Part shown: positions 55,596 to 64,000 of the stretch, in pieces
Position numbering within the stretch: position 1 is the first letter of the stretch
Layout: every line of letters starts with the position of its first letter
Assembly (NCBI RefSeq): GCF_052857255.1
Contig: NC_135504.1
Location: forward strand, 140,022,121 to 140,086,120
Source: Amblyomma americanum
Taxonomy: Eukaryota; Arthropoda; Arachnida; Ixodida; Ixodidae
Length of the DNA stretch: 64,000 bases
Reading direction: 5' to 3'
Made by a program: the position numbers and the translations under genes
Notes under the pieces: generated by a model
Told to the model about the DNA's origin: nothing
The model's database searches: none
Seen by the model: only the letters and a program-made list of their open reading frames with translations

Positions 55596-56535
55596 AGTTT
55601 AGTGGTGTAAAAAATTGAATATGGCACTAAATATTTCAAAGTGTTATCTCCTAAGGTTCAGCAGGAAACGAGTCTATAGGAATCGACTACTCTTTAGATA
55701 GGCAGAGAATAGGAATAACTGCGGAAGCAAAGTACCTGGGAGTTATATTTCCGTCAAATTTAACCTGGAATAGCCACGCAGATTACGCAACACTAAAAGC
55801 TAGACGCGTACTTAATTTCATTACAAGAAACTTCAAGAAAGCATAGCGAGTAGTCAATGAGGTGTTACGTTACACTTCTCGAATGTGCGCCCTATCTTGG
55901 AACACGCAACCGCTGTCTGGGACTCTGAATGTTTAACCCTCGCCAGTAGGTTGGAAGCAATCCAAAATAGTGCAGCACGGTTTGTAATGAACTCGTATCA
56001 GGTTAACACTAGCCTTACCCCCTTAAGAACATACTCAACTGGGACACGCTTGGAATCCTCCGCACCGTAGCTAGATTTTCCCTATTAAAGCAAATTGACC
56101 GGAGGAGTATCGCCATCATACGCTACATTTCCTTAAAACCACCTAGTTTCATATCACAAAGGCATGACCATAACAGCAAAATACGCGAAATCTCCTGCCG
56201 AGAAAAAGTATAAACCAGTCGCCTTTCTTTTCTCGAAGCATTAACGAATAGAACAAACTGCCTCACGCCGTGGTGCCTACTCGTTATGAGTAATTTGGGG
56301 ATGCGTTAAGGCGATATCTGTGTGATAGTGCATAGCAATATACTGCGACATTATAATGAATTCTACATTTTATTCGTACTTTCCTTTTCCCTGTGTAACG
56401 AAAGTCTTTGCTTGTCTCAAAATTTCATTCTCTACTAATTGTTTTATTATACAAATCTTGTTCTGGTTGGGTTTTCATGCTTCAGTTGCAATGATCCTTT
56501 GCTCATTTGACCCCTGTTCGCATTTTGCCTTTCTG

Positions 56536-56607
56536 TTCAAAGATATATGAAACAGATACTGCGCCATTTCCTTTCCCCAAAAAACCAATTATTATTATTA
56601 TTATTAC
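56536..56607 (+). mobile_element. Ruka-like SINE tail fragment, copy 4
   Basis: TTCAAAGATATATGAAACAG, ATACTGCGCCATTTCC and CCAATTATTATT match the 3' 70 bases of the full SINE copies. The head and body are absent, so it is 5'-truncated. Confidence 0.8.
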
Positions 56608-57207
56608 ATCCCCCTACAACACTGACTACGGACTATTTGTAGCACAATAATAAGTAAATAAATAAACAAATAAATAAATAAATAAGCTGGAACGAAAGAT
56701 ATTAGGTCACTGAGAGTAATCCAAAAATGACGTTTCATTAAAATGCACATTTTTACGCATTGACGCGTCTATTACATAATACTATTGCATATTACCATTT
56801 CTACTGGTGTGCAATGTCGAGCCAGGAACAGCCTGACCTCATTCTTTCAAACTGGTGCACCCTTCAACGCCAAGTCGTCGACATTCATGACCATGACGAC
56901 GACCTCTATGTGAGATGCCAGATGCCAGCATGCTCCATTGGTTAACACAAACTGGCTAGAGGAAGGTATGCTCCTTTCTCTTTTTTGTCACTCCTTCTTG
57001 TGTTAACTTGAACACATTCCTTTAGGCTCGCCGGCAACCGAAAAATGAAAGCAATAATCATGACCAAGGCACTGCTGAAGGACATTTCTCGGCTATCCAC
57101 GAGCATCCGAGCTTTTGCTGCCGAGTGCTACCACAGCACAAAAGAGCACCCATTTTGCATATGAAAGCATGGTAACAAGATAAAATACGTTTCATGCACA
57201 AACTGCT

Positions 57208-57334
57208 GCGCTACAGTGTAAGGGCAGATTACATCCTTTTCCGGTCTTACTTGAAAGCTGGTGTTCCCTCAACCGGTCGTTTACTTTTCAATTAAGACCG
57301 GGAAAGGATCTAATCTGCCCTTACACTGTAGCGC
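57208..57334. repeat. Inverted repeat, 42-base arms
   Basis: GCGCTACAGTGTAAGGGCAG at 57208-57249 is mirrored at 57293-57334 (TAAGACCGGGAAAGGAT to CTTACACTGTAGCGC) around a 43-base loop. The right arm is coding sequence of the adjoining PLE fragment, so the left arm is an inverted copy of it. Confidence 0.85.
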
Positions 57335-57620
57335 ATGCCCTTCGGCTACGCGTGATAACCCATGCCTGCCTTTGCTGCCGAGAACGAGGATTTTGAGGCG
57401 TAGCCATGACCAGATGGCGCGTGAACTTTCTGAGGCTTTTTTCATTAGGAACAAAAGAGGTGATTGCGTGAGTGATACCTCGATAAGACTTTATCAGGCA
57501 GAATGCAGATTTCTGGCTTGCGCTTAGTGAATGACATGGTGGTGTGGAAGCTACAAGTATGCGTTGTTGTTCTGAATAAACCCAGTCGCGAGTCTGCGCG
57601 CGTCTTTGTGCCCTTCTCGT
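57290..57620 (+). pseudogene. Penelope-like element C-terminus and 3' UTR
   Basis: Plus-strand frame with KGSNLPLHCSAC, RTRILRRSHDQMARELSEAF, RGDCVSDTSIRL and ECRFL, the end of the GIY-YIG region and the PLE C-terminus. The 3' UTR AATAAACCCAGTCGCGAGTC, TGCGCGCGTCTTTGTGCCC resembles the 3' UTR of the PLE at 20.7 kb. The RT and most of GIY-YIG are absent. Confidence 0.75.
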
Positions 57621-57799
57621 CCATGTTTTTATTATTTTGCGCGGTACCTTTACTCCACGTTAAGATGTTAATTAGGTCTACAATTGTTTGTGGATCTTAA
57701 ATGCTGGAGACACTGGAGGGCGTTTGGGTGGCATCCGTCTGATTCGACGCATTTCAGCAAACACTGTCCAGCGTCCTATACAAGGAGAACCACATATGC

Positions 57800-58020
57800 G
57801 TCGCCAGGAAGTAGCCTAGTTGTTAGCACACTCGGCTGCGGAACGGAAGGAGCGTGGTTCGAATCCAATCGTGCACAAAGATTTCTTGTCGAGTTGAAGA
57901 GCGCAACGAAGGGACTGTGTGACGCCACTTCTATTGTCGGAACCTCCGGTTGGTGATGTAACGGACGGACAGGATGTCGACTGGGAATATGAGCCATTAA
58001 AGGCTTTCGCCTTAAACCAG
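57800..58020 (+). mobile_element. Second tRNA-like SINE family (unnamed)
   Basis: TAGCCTAGTTGTTAGCACAC (A-box-like) and GGTTCGAATCC (B-box-like) are spaced as in a tRNA, then a body ending GAGCCATTAAAGGCTTTCGC. It differs from the Ruka-like copies outside the boxes. No clear target duplication. It could be a tRNA pseudogene, but the extra 140-base body favours a SINE. Confidence 0.5.
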
Positions 58021-58359
58021 CGCCATGCAGCAAGCGAGCTCTAAGAGCGGAAGAGGTGATTGGCCAAGTGTCCAAAGGCAAAGAAGGCTGCTCTTGTCGC
58101 ACCGGTCAAGGAAGCTTGCAGATATGGTACATACCTGTATTGCTTTATATACTGCGCGACTTAGTGTGCTTTTGTTGTTCCAGGCTACGTAAAGGAATTG
58201 CTGCAATGAGTTGCTGCGCTCTGCCGAAGTGCTGGCTCCTACAGGGAGGCAGCACTGCACTCAAAAGTGGGGTTGCCACCTGCACTATACAGCAATTTTG
58301 AGCCTGACGACAAGGAAGCCCCTGTGAGAGCGCACGAAATGCGCTTTAACACTGGTATG

Positions 58360-58900
58360 ACTCGAGACTAGTGTTTCTTTCTCTTATGTCTGCCGGTAAG
58401 GGTATTTGTGTATTCTGGTATTTCCTTGTTTCTGCTATACAGATCACAGTTAATTGAAAGGTGTTTAACTTTGACAGGATTGAGGCTCTTTATTACTATG
58501 AAAAGGCAGCCATTACGAGTGCAGGTATCCGGTATAAATACCACTTGCCTTTGGAAATTCTTCTTGAATCCTGTGGACAACGCAGCTTGGGTGAACTGTT
58601 CCCTCGCCAAGTCGTCCGCAAATTCACCAAGCGAACTGCCTTTAGGTAGAGTTAATTTTGATGGTGGATGATGTGGATGAATTGCTGATCGATTGATGTT
58701 TGTAATCGATGGATCGATGGTGTTGATTCTGAAGTCTTCTGATGGTTCGGTGATCCCGCGAGACGTTGCGGAACAGACTGGACAACTTCTTCGGAACACT
58801 ATGTACTCTATTGCACGGGCACTCACCAGCGACCTGTCATCCGATCTCTCTGTTCGCGCCAAAAACTCGCCCTTAAATCCCTTCGCCCAGCATTCTGGGG
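58360..58900. other. Unassigned
   Basis: Long minus-strand open frame (59012-58368) without a recognised domain and with atypical composition; I do not call it a gene. Confidence 0.3.
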
Positions 58901-58904
58901 ACCC

Positions 58905-59500
58905 TTTTTGTAACCAATAGGAAGTGCGCTTCTCAGAGCCAATCAGGAGAATTTCGTTCAAACTGAAGGAGCCAATAGCACGCCGGTGTTCACGTTGTTG
59001 TCTCGTGGGCACCCCGCGAATTCCACGAAGATATTGCGCATTTCCGCTTGGTTACAGCACACAGACACAAAATCATTAAAACCGCCAGTGGAAGCTCAGG
59101 GAAACCGAACACCCTGTCCGAACCGCGCGCACTGCCCTGGTCGCGCTCCCCTCTTCTGCTGCCCGTTCCGAGGCGTCCGACCCGTCCCGCAGTCCGCCGT
59201 TAAAAGGAATAAATTTACACCCGACCCCCCTCTCGAAACCCCAGGGGTCCGCGCGCCGGCCGCGTCTTGCGACCCGAGTGCGGCCTTACAAGAACGGGCC
59301 TCCTCACTGCCGGTTAACCGCCGTTGCCGCCACCTGCCGCATTTGTCTAAAAAAAAACGCATTTCTGCGGCGCCGGGAAAGCGGCTTCTCGAGGATCCCC
59401 AAAAACAGCTAACACACGCAAACCAAGGGGGCCAAGCCACCGGCTTCGGGGTGTGCGCGCGATCGGTCCCTGAGCAACACCTCGACAACCTAACTGGCAG
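58905..59500. promoter_or_regulatory. CCAAT cluster and CpG-rich block
   Basis: Three CCAAT boxes at 58914, 58939 and 58972 (25 and 33 bases apart) precede a GC/CpG-rich block from about 59090 to 59480 containing GCGCGCCGGCCGCG. This is promoter- or LTR-like. No transcript is identified, and both strands are possible. Confidence 0.35.
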
Positions 59501-59569
59501 TATACCTGTGTTGGCTGAAAAAAAGAAAAAGCAAACAAAAATGCTCCTGTTTCACTTCATGGTATGAAA

Positions 59570-60155
59570 AGCACCAATAGAACCAGTAGAAAAACCAGTA
59601 AGTTGAGTTCAGGATTACCGCGTGACATATGTGGCTAAAGCTGGTTTAGTCCTTACTCATTCAGGCTCCTTTGCCGAGTTTGGAATGGGCAGTAGTGCAT
59701 GAGCTTGATGTACTCCAATTTCAGTATGTGTTTGATCAGGCAATACAACGCAAAGATTGGGTGCTTGGTGACGCACATGCTATTCTCGATTGCTTTTAGT
59801 ACATCTTGTTGCTCTTTGCAAGACTCGTTTCCTTTCTGTCGGCATATCACGGCAGTGGTGACCGCAGCTCCACCTGTGGAGCTGAACGAGCTGTAATTAA
59901 GGGCTAGCTGTGAATAAAAAAATTCAGGCTATCAAGATGAACGGTTTCTTGCATAGATGCAGGTCTCGGACGAAAAACTCAGCAATCACGTTGAGTTGAT
60001 GAAAGAAGTGCACGAGCACTGCTCTCAATGAAAACGCGCGGTAGGCGGCCAGAGAGCGAGTATTCGGCGATAGATTGCATGTTGTGATGGTCACCAGAGA
60101 TTTTTATGGCGCAGCAGCACCTACGGTCAAAGAACGCTATGGCACAATATATTTT
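59570..60155. other. No recognisable gene
   Basis: Nothing supported. Confidence 0.4.
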
Positions 60156-60159
60156 CTGT

Positions 60160-60335
60160 TTATCAAGGTGGGGTCAAATACCCATTTCCCAAGCATTTCA
60201 CCCTAAAGAATCCGAGCACCAGACCAGGGGAAAGCTTTTACCCATTGTATCACCCGTGTGTACCCGGCAACACTGGGGATCGAACCCCGCACCTCCCCTA
60301 TACGAGGCGGATGCTCGACCAGTAGTTGCATACAA
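60160..60335 (-). mobile_element. Third tRNA-like SINE family (unnamed)
   Basis: On the minus strand CTACTGGTCGAGCATCCGCC and GGGGTTCGATCCCCAG are spaced as A and B boxes, followed by GGGTACACACGGGTGATACA and a body with CTTTAGGGTGAAATGCTTGG. Distinct from both other SINEs here. No target duplication identified. Confidence 0.5.
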
Positions 60336-61601
60336 AAACGCTCTGTATGTCTACATTACAATTCAGCTCGCTGTTTTGCAATATGGAGATTTGCAGAATT
60401 GCTTGCAATTGCACTTTGCATGAGCAGGCATCGGCTTTCATGGCTCAGTTGTACAAGCAGCGTTTCATCTTCCCGTGCTGCGGCCGCACGTCCACGTAGA
60501 TTAAGCGATTTGAAGGCAATGGGGCCTGAAATGCATCAACAGATATCGAAAAACACTACCGGCAAAGCCCTTCTAGGCACGATTAGATGTGGCTGTTGCA
60601 GCATTGAGCTGTCAATCGGCAGCAGAATTCCGCGCATTCTGCCCGTCTGCGCGCAAAAACTTGCTACGCAGTAGCCCCGTAAACGCTGCGTTGAAAAACT
60701 TTAAATGCGTAGGACATCAGACGACGACGGGCGATTGAGTCGTAATAATTGGTTAAGTGTCTCAACTCTGCATGTGCAACCGTTTACTAACGTGTGAAAT
60801 ATCGTTATTTTTTTTTCCTTTGCTGCAATTCTACGTTGAGTACAAATAAGAAAAAGCTTTCCATGTAGCTGGCCCCGACTGCCTGACGCGCTTATTCCAG
60901 TTGCTCGTCTTCGCTTGACGCTCATGGCTCGTAGCCGTGAACACATATAGTTTTCAGGTGGGTGAAAATATTGCTCATCGTCAGTGGTGCACTCGTCGCT
61001 GGCAAAGCTTCTTTCGCTGGTGGAAAGACTCCAGCAGTGCGACATCACGCTTCAAGTGACCGCGACCGACTGGCATAAATTGGTGTGGATTGGCTGTCGA
61101 CGAGGGTGTCATGACGTCAAACTCTTCACCTCGCGCCGGTCGGGATGCGTGAGCTCATAAAACGTCGAAAATAAAACCATCCCCTGAAAAATATGCAAAG
61201 TGACGACTACATTTCGGTGTGATCACATTCCTAGTATCTATTTTCAGCGTTTTTTTTTTTCAATTTTGAGACATTGCTTCAGCATCCCTTTAAATTAACT
61301 TTTCTTCGGAATGTGTAGGGCATTGAATCCGGGATTTTAAGACTACGAGACGAGCACAGAACGCACGGCCAACAACACCGCATCGCTGCTTCGCGAAGAA
61401 AGGGGAACCTAATATATGTGTTGCCTTACGACTGTATGATGTTGCGCAGATGTGTCTCACAAAAGAAGAAATCAAAATGTATAAATAAGTGAAAAATGAA
61501 ATAAAGAAAATTGAAATAAAAAATTGGCAGTGGCTTAGCTCGGCTATGCCAGGATATACGTAGCGAGAGGTACATTTCCCTACCTGAGCTTATTGTGGTC
61601 A

Positions 61602-61866
61602 ATGTATGTATGTATGTATGTATGTATGTATGTATGTATGTATGTATGTATGTATGTATGTATGTATGTATGTATGTATGTATGTATGTATGTATGTATG
61701 TATGTGTGTGTATGTATGTATGTATGTATGTATGTATGTATGTATGTATGTATGTATGTATGTATGTATGTATGTATGTATGTATGTATGTATGTATGTA
61801 TGTATGTATGTATGTATGTATGTATGTATGTATGTACGTACGTACGTATGTATGTATGTATGTATG
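61602..61866. repeat. (ATGT)n microsatellite, about 265 bases
   Basis: About 65 TATG units with a GTGT interruption near 61707 and CGTA variants near 61835. Repeating Met-Tyr-Val-Cys open frames in all plus frames are artefacts. Confidence 0.97.
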
Positions 61867-61946
61867 GATGTATAAAAAGTGCGCTATCGACTGTTTCTTC
61901 CAGAGGAGATCGATCCTGATAACTCTATTCCGAGTTTAATAAAATG

Positions 61947-61952
61947 TTTATT
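61947..61952 (-). terminator. Polyadenylation signal of the Kelch gene
   Basis: AATAAA on the minus strand, about 110 bases beyond the last detectable KLHDC3-like codons. No poly-A tract follows. Confidence 0.45.
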
Positions 61953-62064
61953 GCCGTTCTGAGAAGCAACTTTGAAATCGTAATTATTGCCGCACTGCCA
62001 CCCTGGGTCCGTCTAAGGCACTTCGCTTACTTCAGGTGCAGCATCTTCCGATCGATTATGCTCT

Positions 62065-63128
62065 TTGTGAAGTGATATCGTTGATCTTCTTTCTAATTAT
62101 TGGTGGTAAGCTGCTTAGATCAAGCTGCGCATCGATGACGGCGAGAAAGCAGAAGTTCTGCAGTGTCAGGGCCAAGTGCTATACGTGGAGGTCTGTGAGC
62201 CTGTTGACATATTTCCCGCCCTCCTCAATGGGTACCGGACCGATGCCACCGAAAACCAACACTTTTTCAGCAATAGTAGAGCAGCCGTGGGAGCATCTCG
62301 CCGATGGTCCTAATCCGCACGGCTTCACTTCGGTCCAGGATGACGTCTCGGGGTCATACTTGTGAATATCTGCAAAATAAGTGTCTAGCAGTTCATTGTA
62401 CCCTCCGAAAATGTACAGCTCTTCATTGTACACGAAGGCTGTATGTTCTTGCCGAGCCACGGGGGGAACTCCTTTTACGTGTGGGCGCACCCATGTCGAT
62501 GTGGTCGTTTCTAGGTAGTAAAGTGAGTTGTCGCTGATGTCACCGTCGAGAAAAGGGTCAGCTAGAATACCGCCCCACACGTACATACGGGTCCAGATGA
62601 CAGGCGCAGTGTGGAAGGCCCGCTGAACCGGGGCCTCTCCACTGGTGGGGACATGATGCCATTTCATGGTATCTAGGTCAAGGACTCGCATGTTTAGCCA
62701 GTCGTTCAAGAGACCAAAGATGTAGTTGCAGTTACCTACCACACGAGCTGTCTTGCCATAAAGCGATGTTGGCACCTCACCGGACATCTCCGGACGGCTC
62801 CATGTTAAGGTGTTGGTGTCGAAGCGGTAAAGGATGCTCCTGAACGGCCAACTGTACTGGCCGCCCCACAGGTATGCGCTCTGGCCGTACGCTACAACTT
62901 TGTGGGGGAAAATGTTATCGGCCCACCGTCGGGGAGCTGCGTCTGCACAGTATCCCACCGGTGTGATGCGGTGTCGAAGATGAACACCTCAACGTGGCTC
63001 TCGGAGGTGTGAGTCCTGGCAGCATCGGAAGTGTCGAACGAGTAGGCCTTGCCGTGGACGAAGACAGCCCTTTGGGTAACGCGCTCTGGAACGCCATGCA
63101 GCCGGACGGTCCACATGCGCTCTTGCAC
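62065..63128 (-). pseudogene. KLHDC3-like Kelch-repeat gene, intronless and damaged
   Basis: Minus strand. The start RMWTVRLHGVPERVTQRAVF at 63115 resembles the N-terminus of Kelch domain-containing protein 3 (a beta-propeller substrate receptor for a cullin-2 ubiquitin ligase). A frameshift near 62930 moves to FPHKVVAYGQSAYLWGGQYS, then YGKTARVVGNCNYIFG, FHTAPVIWTRMYVWGG, EHTAFVYNEELYIFGGYNEL and CSHGCSTIAEKVLVFGG, successive Kelch repeats. A stop at 62179 falls after LTDLHV, yet homology continues as FCFLAVIDAQLDLSSLPPII to about 62065. The whole stretch has no introns. Some Gly-Gly pairs are lost. A decayed retrocopy is the best reading; a divergent gene with sequencing errors is the alternative. 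Confidence 0.75.
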
Positions 63129-63189
63129 AGGCGGACAGCACCCTCAGAATCTAAGATCGGTCGTTATGAAGTAGCAACACCGTGGTAGG

Positions 63190-64000
63190 TGTCCGCGGCG
63201 CGTGCGGACGAAATGCGTCGAGCGATGACTATCTGCGTGACATATGCCAATATCTTTGCTATTTTATGACGCGCATCTGATTGAACGTTGCAATAAATAA
63301 CTATATTGCTGCTCTCACCAAGAAAAAAATGGTAATCCGCGTGTTTAATGCTTTCCAGTTCAGGAATGTCTTATTTTGGCCCGTCATTGCTCATCCCACT
63401 GATAGGAACCGAATTTTTGGCAATCTTAAAAAAAGGCACTTGAAATATGTAATGCTGTCATTCTGCGGCCGATGTTGTCAAAAAAATATAAACTGTTCCC
63501 TTTAGTTTCGCACCCTTTTGATGGCGACATTATCGTCTAGCAGTTGTGAGTTAGATTTGTCATACCGGTTCAGTCCACTCACCTCACGAGCAATAATCTG
63601 CCTGTTCATTCCACGAAGAAAGATAGAGATGATAGATCGCTTACGGGTGCGAAAGCGAAAACATTACTTTCACTGGGTGTATTGACACCCACCCGCACAT
63701 ACGCGCCGTGTAACACCACTCGAAACGCTTTACGATAAACGATTTCATCACAATTTTTAAATAAAAATTGATGTTTGAGAAAAGAAAATGGCGCAGCAAC
63801 TCTCTCACATTTCGGTGGACACCTGAACCACCCTTCAGGAAACAGCTAGTCAGAAAAGACATACAAATGAAGGTGCATATGTCGTCGGTTTGGATACTTG
63901 TCACAATCTGGCCTCCAACTTGACCAACAACTGTAAGCTGCGTGCAATATATGCAACGGGAAACCGTATGACACCACACGGAACGCTGTAGGACAGAGAG
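63190..64000. other. No recognisable gene
   Basis: AT-rich; no domain or repeat noticed to the end of the window. Confidence 0.45.

Larger units (their letters stand above)
53080..56690 (+). pseudogene. LINE ORF2 fragment (RT), interrupted by a DNA transposon
   Basis: Plus-strand remains of a CR1-type LINE. Linker: NKPWFSRDINRLL near 53320, then SIKWRNFVKKNG near 53515 and EKERCFSHYFRS near 53610. RT: MLDFQKSFDTVPHYI near 54140, GVPQRSVLGPLVFFV near 54310, RLYAADCGIYRD near 54395 (YADD changed to YAAD). After the insert at 54488-55595 it resumes LNMALNISKCYLLRFSRKR, and QNSAARFVMNSY near 55960. Many stops. The 3' UTR contains a Ruka-like SINE tail (56536-56607) and ends in an (AATA)n tail at about 56690. 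Confidence 0.8.

Noticed and set aside
58368..59012. 214-codon minus-strand frame
   Set aside because: No domain, atypical composition, and overlap with a CCAAT/CpG regulatory-looking stretch; likely chance.
59096..59488. rRNA-like or tRNA-cluster impression in the GC-rich block
   Set aside because: No recognisable conserved rRNA core or tRNA fold; only GC richness.
61593..61939. Three overlapping plus-strand frames of repeated Met-Tyr-Val-Cys
   Set aside because: They are translations of an ATGT microsatellite; there is no coding signal outside the repeat.
1..64000. CRISPR array, bacterial operon or integrated virus
   Set aside because: No spaced direct repeats, no prokaryotic gene packing and no viral structural or replication genes; the reverse transcriptases all fit LINEs, PLEs or Ty3/gypsy retrotransposons and no envelope gene was seen.

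Overview
This is a eukaryotic window that is almost entirely transposable elements. The best fit is a hard tick (Ixodidae, probably a metastriate such as Rhipicephalus, Dermacentor or Hyalomma). The basis is three full copies and one tail of a tRNA-headed SINE that I recognise as Ruka-like (Ruka was described from Rhipicephalus), mixed with CR1-, I- and RTE-type LINEs, Penelope-like elements (PLEs), Ty3/gypsy elements and DNA transposons. There is no bacterial-style gene packing, no operon and no CRISPR. Species assignment is inference.

Layout. 1-7.7 kb: broken LINEs on both strands, a Harbinger transposase scrap, a Ruka-like SINE and a LINE ORF1 fragment with a 2A-like motif. 7.7-15.6 kb: mostly AT-rich sequence with a CpG-rich possible first exon (9683-9823), a MITE (13275-13802) and two possible exons (13945-14028, 15029-15206). 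15.6-27 kb: a nest in which a PHD-finger LINE (+) carries a Ty3/gypsy element (-, 17117-23906, ATAT target duplication), which itself carries an inverted PLE dimer (19440-20762, 12-bp target duplication). 27-34.4 kb: low-coding sequence with a Ruka-like SINE, a PLE reverse-transcriptase fragment and an RTE LINE tail. 34.4-38.4 kb: a second Ty3/gypsy element (+) that has lost RNase H and sits inside what looks like the last coding exon of a host gene. 40.5-50.2 kb: two copies of an undescribed 2.1-kb non-coding repeat; the second lies inside a 7.5-kb hAT-like element that also contains a CR1-type LINE and a small LTR element. 50.2-51.2 kb: THAP-domain exon remains. 52.5-57.7 kb: a Ruka-like SINE, a LINE interrupted by a long-TIR DNA transposon, and a PLE 3' end. 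57.8-61.9 kb: two further tRNA-like SINEs, a CCAAT/CpG-rich stretch and an ATGT microsatellite. 61.9-63.1 kb: an intronless, damaged KLHDC3-like Kelch gene on the minus strand.

No element has a complete set of intact reading frames, so the elements appear to be relics. The value of the window is the stratigraphy. Several insertions have readable target-site duplications that order the events, and at least one hits a probable host exon. The host-gene calls rest on splice signals and open frames only and need transcript support.
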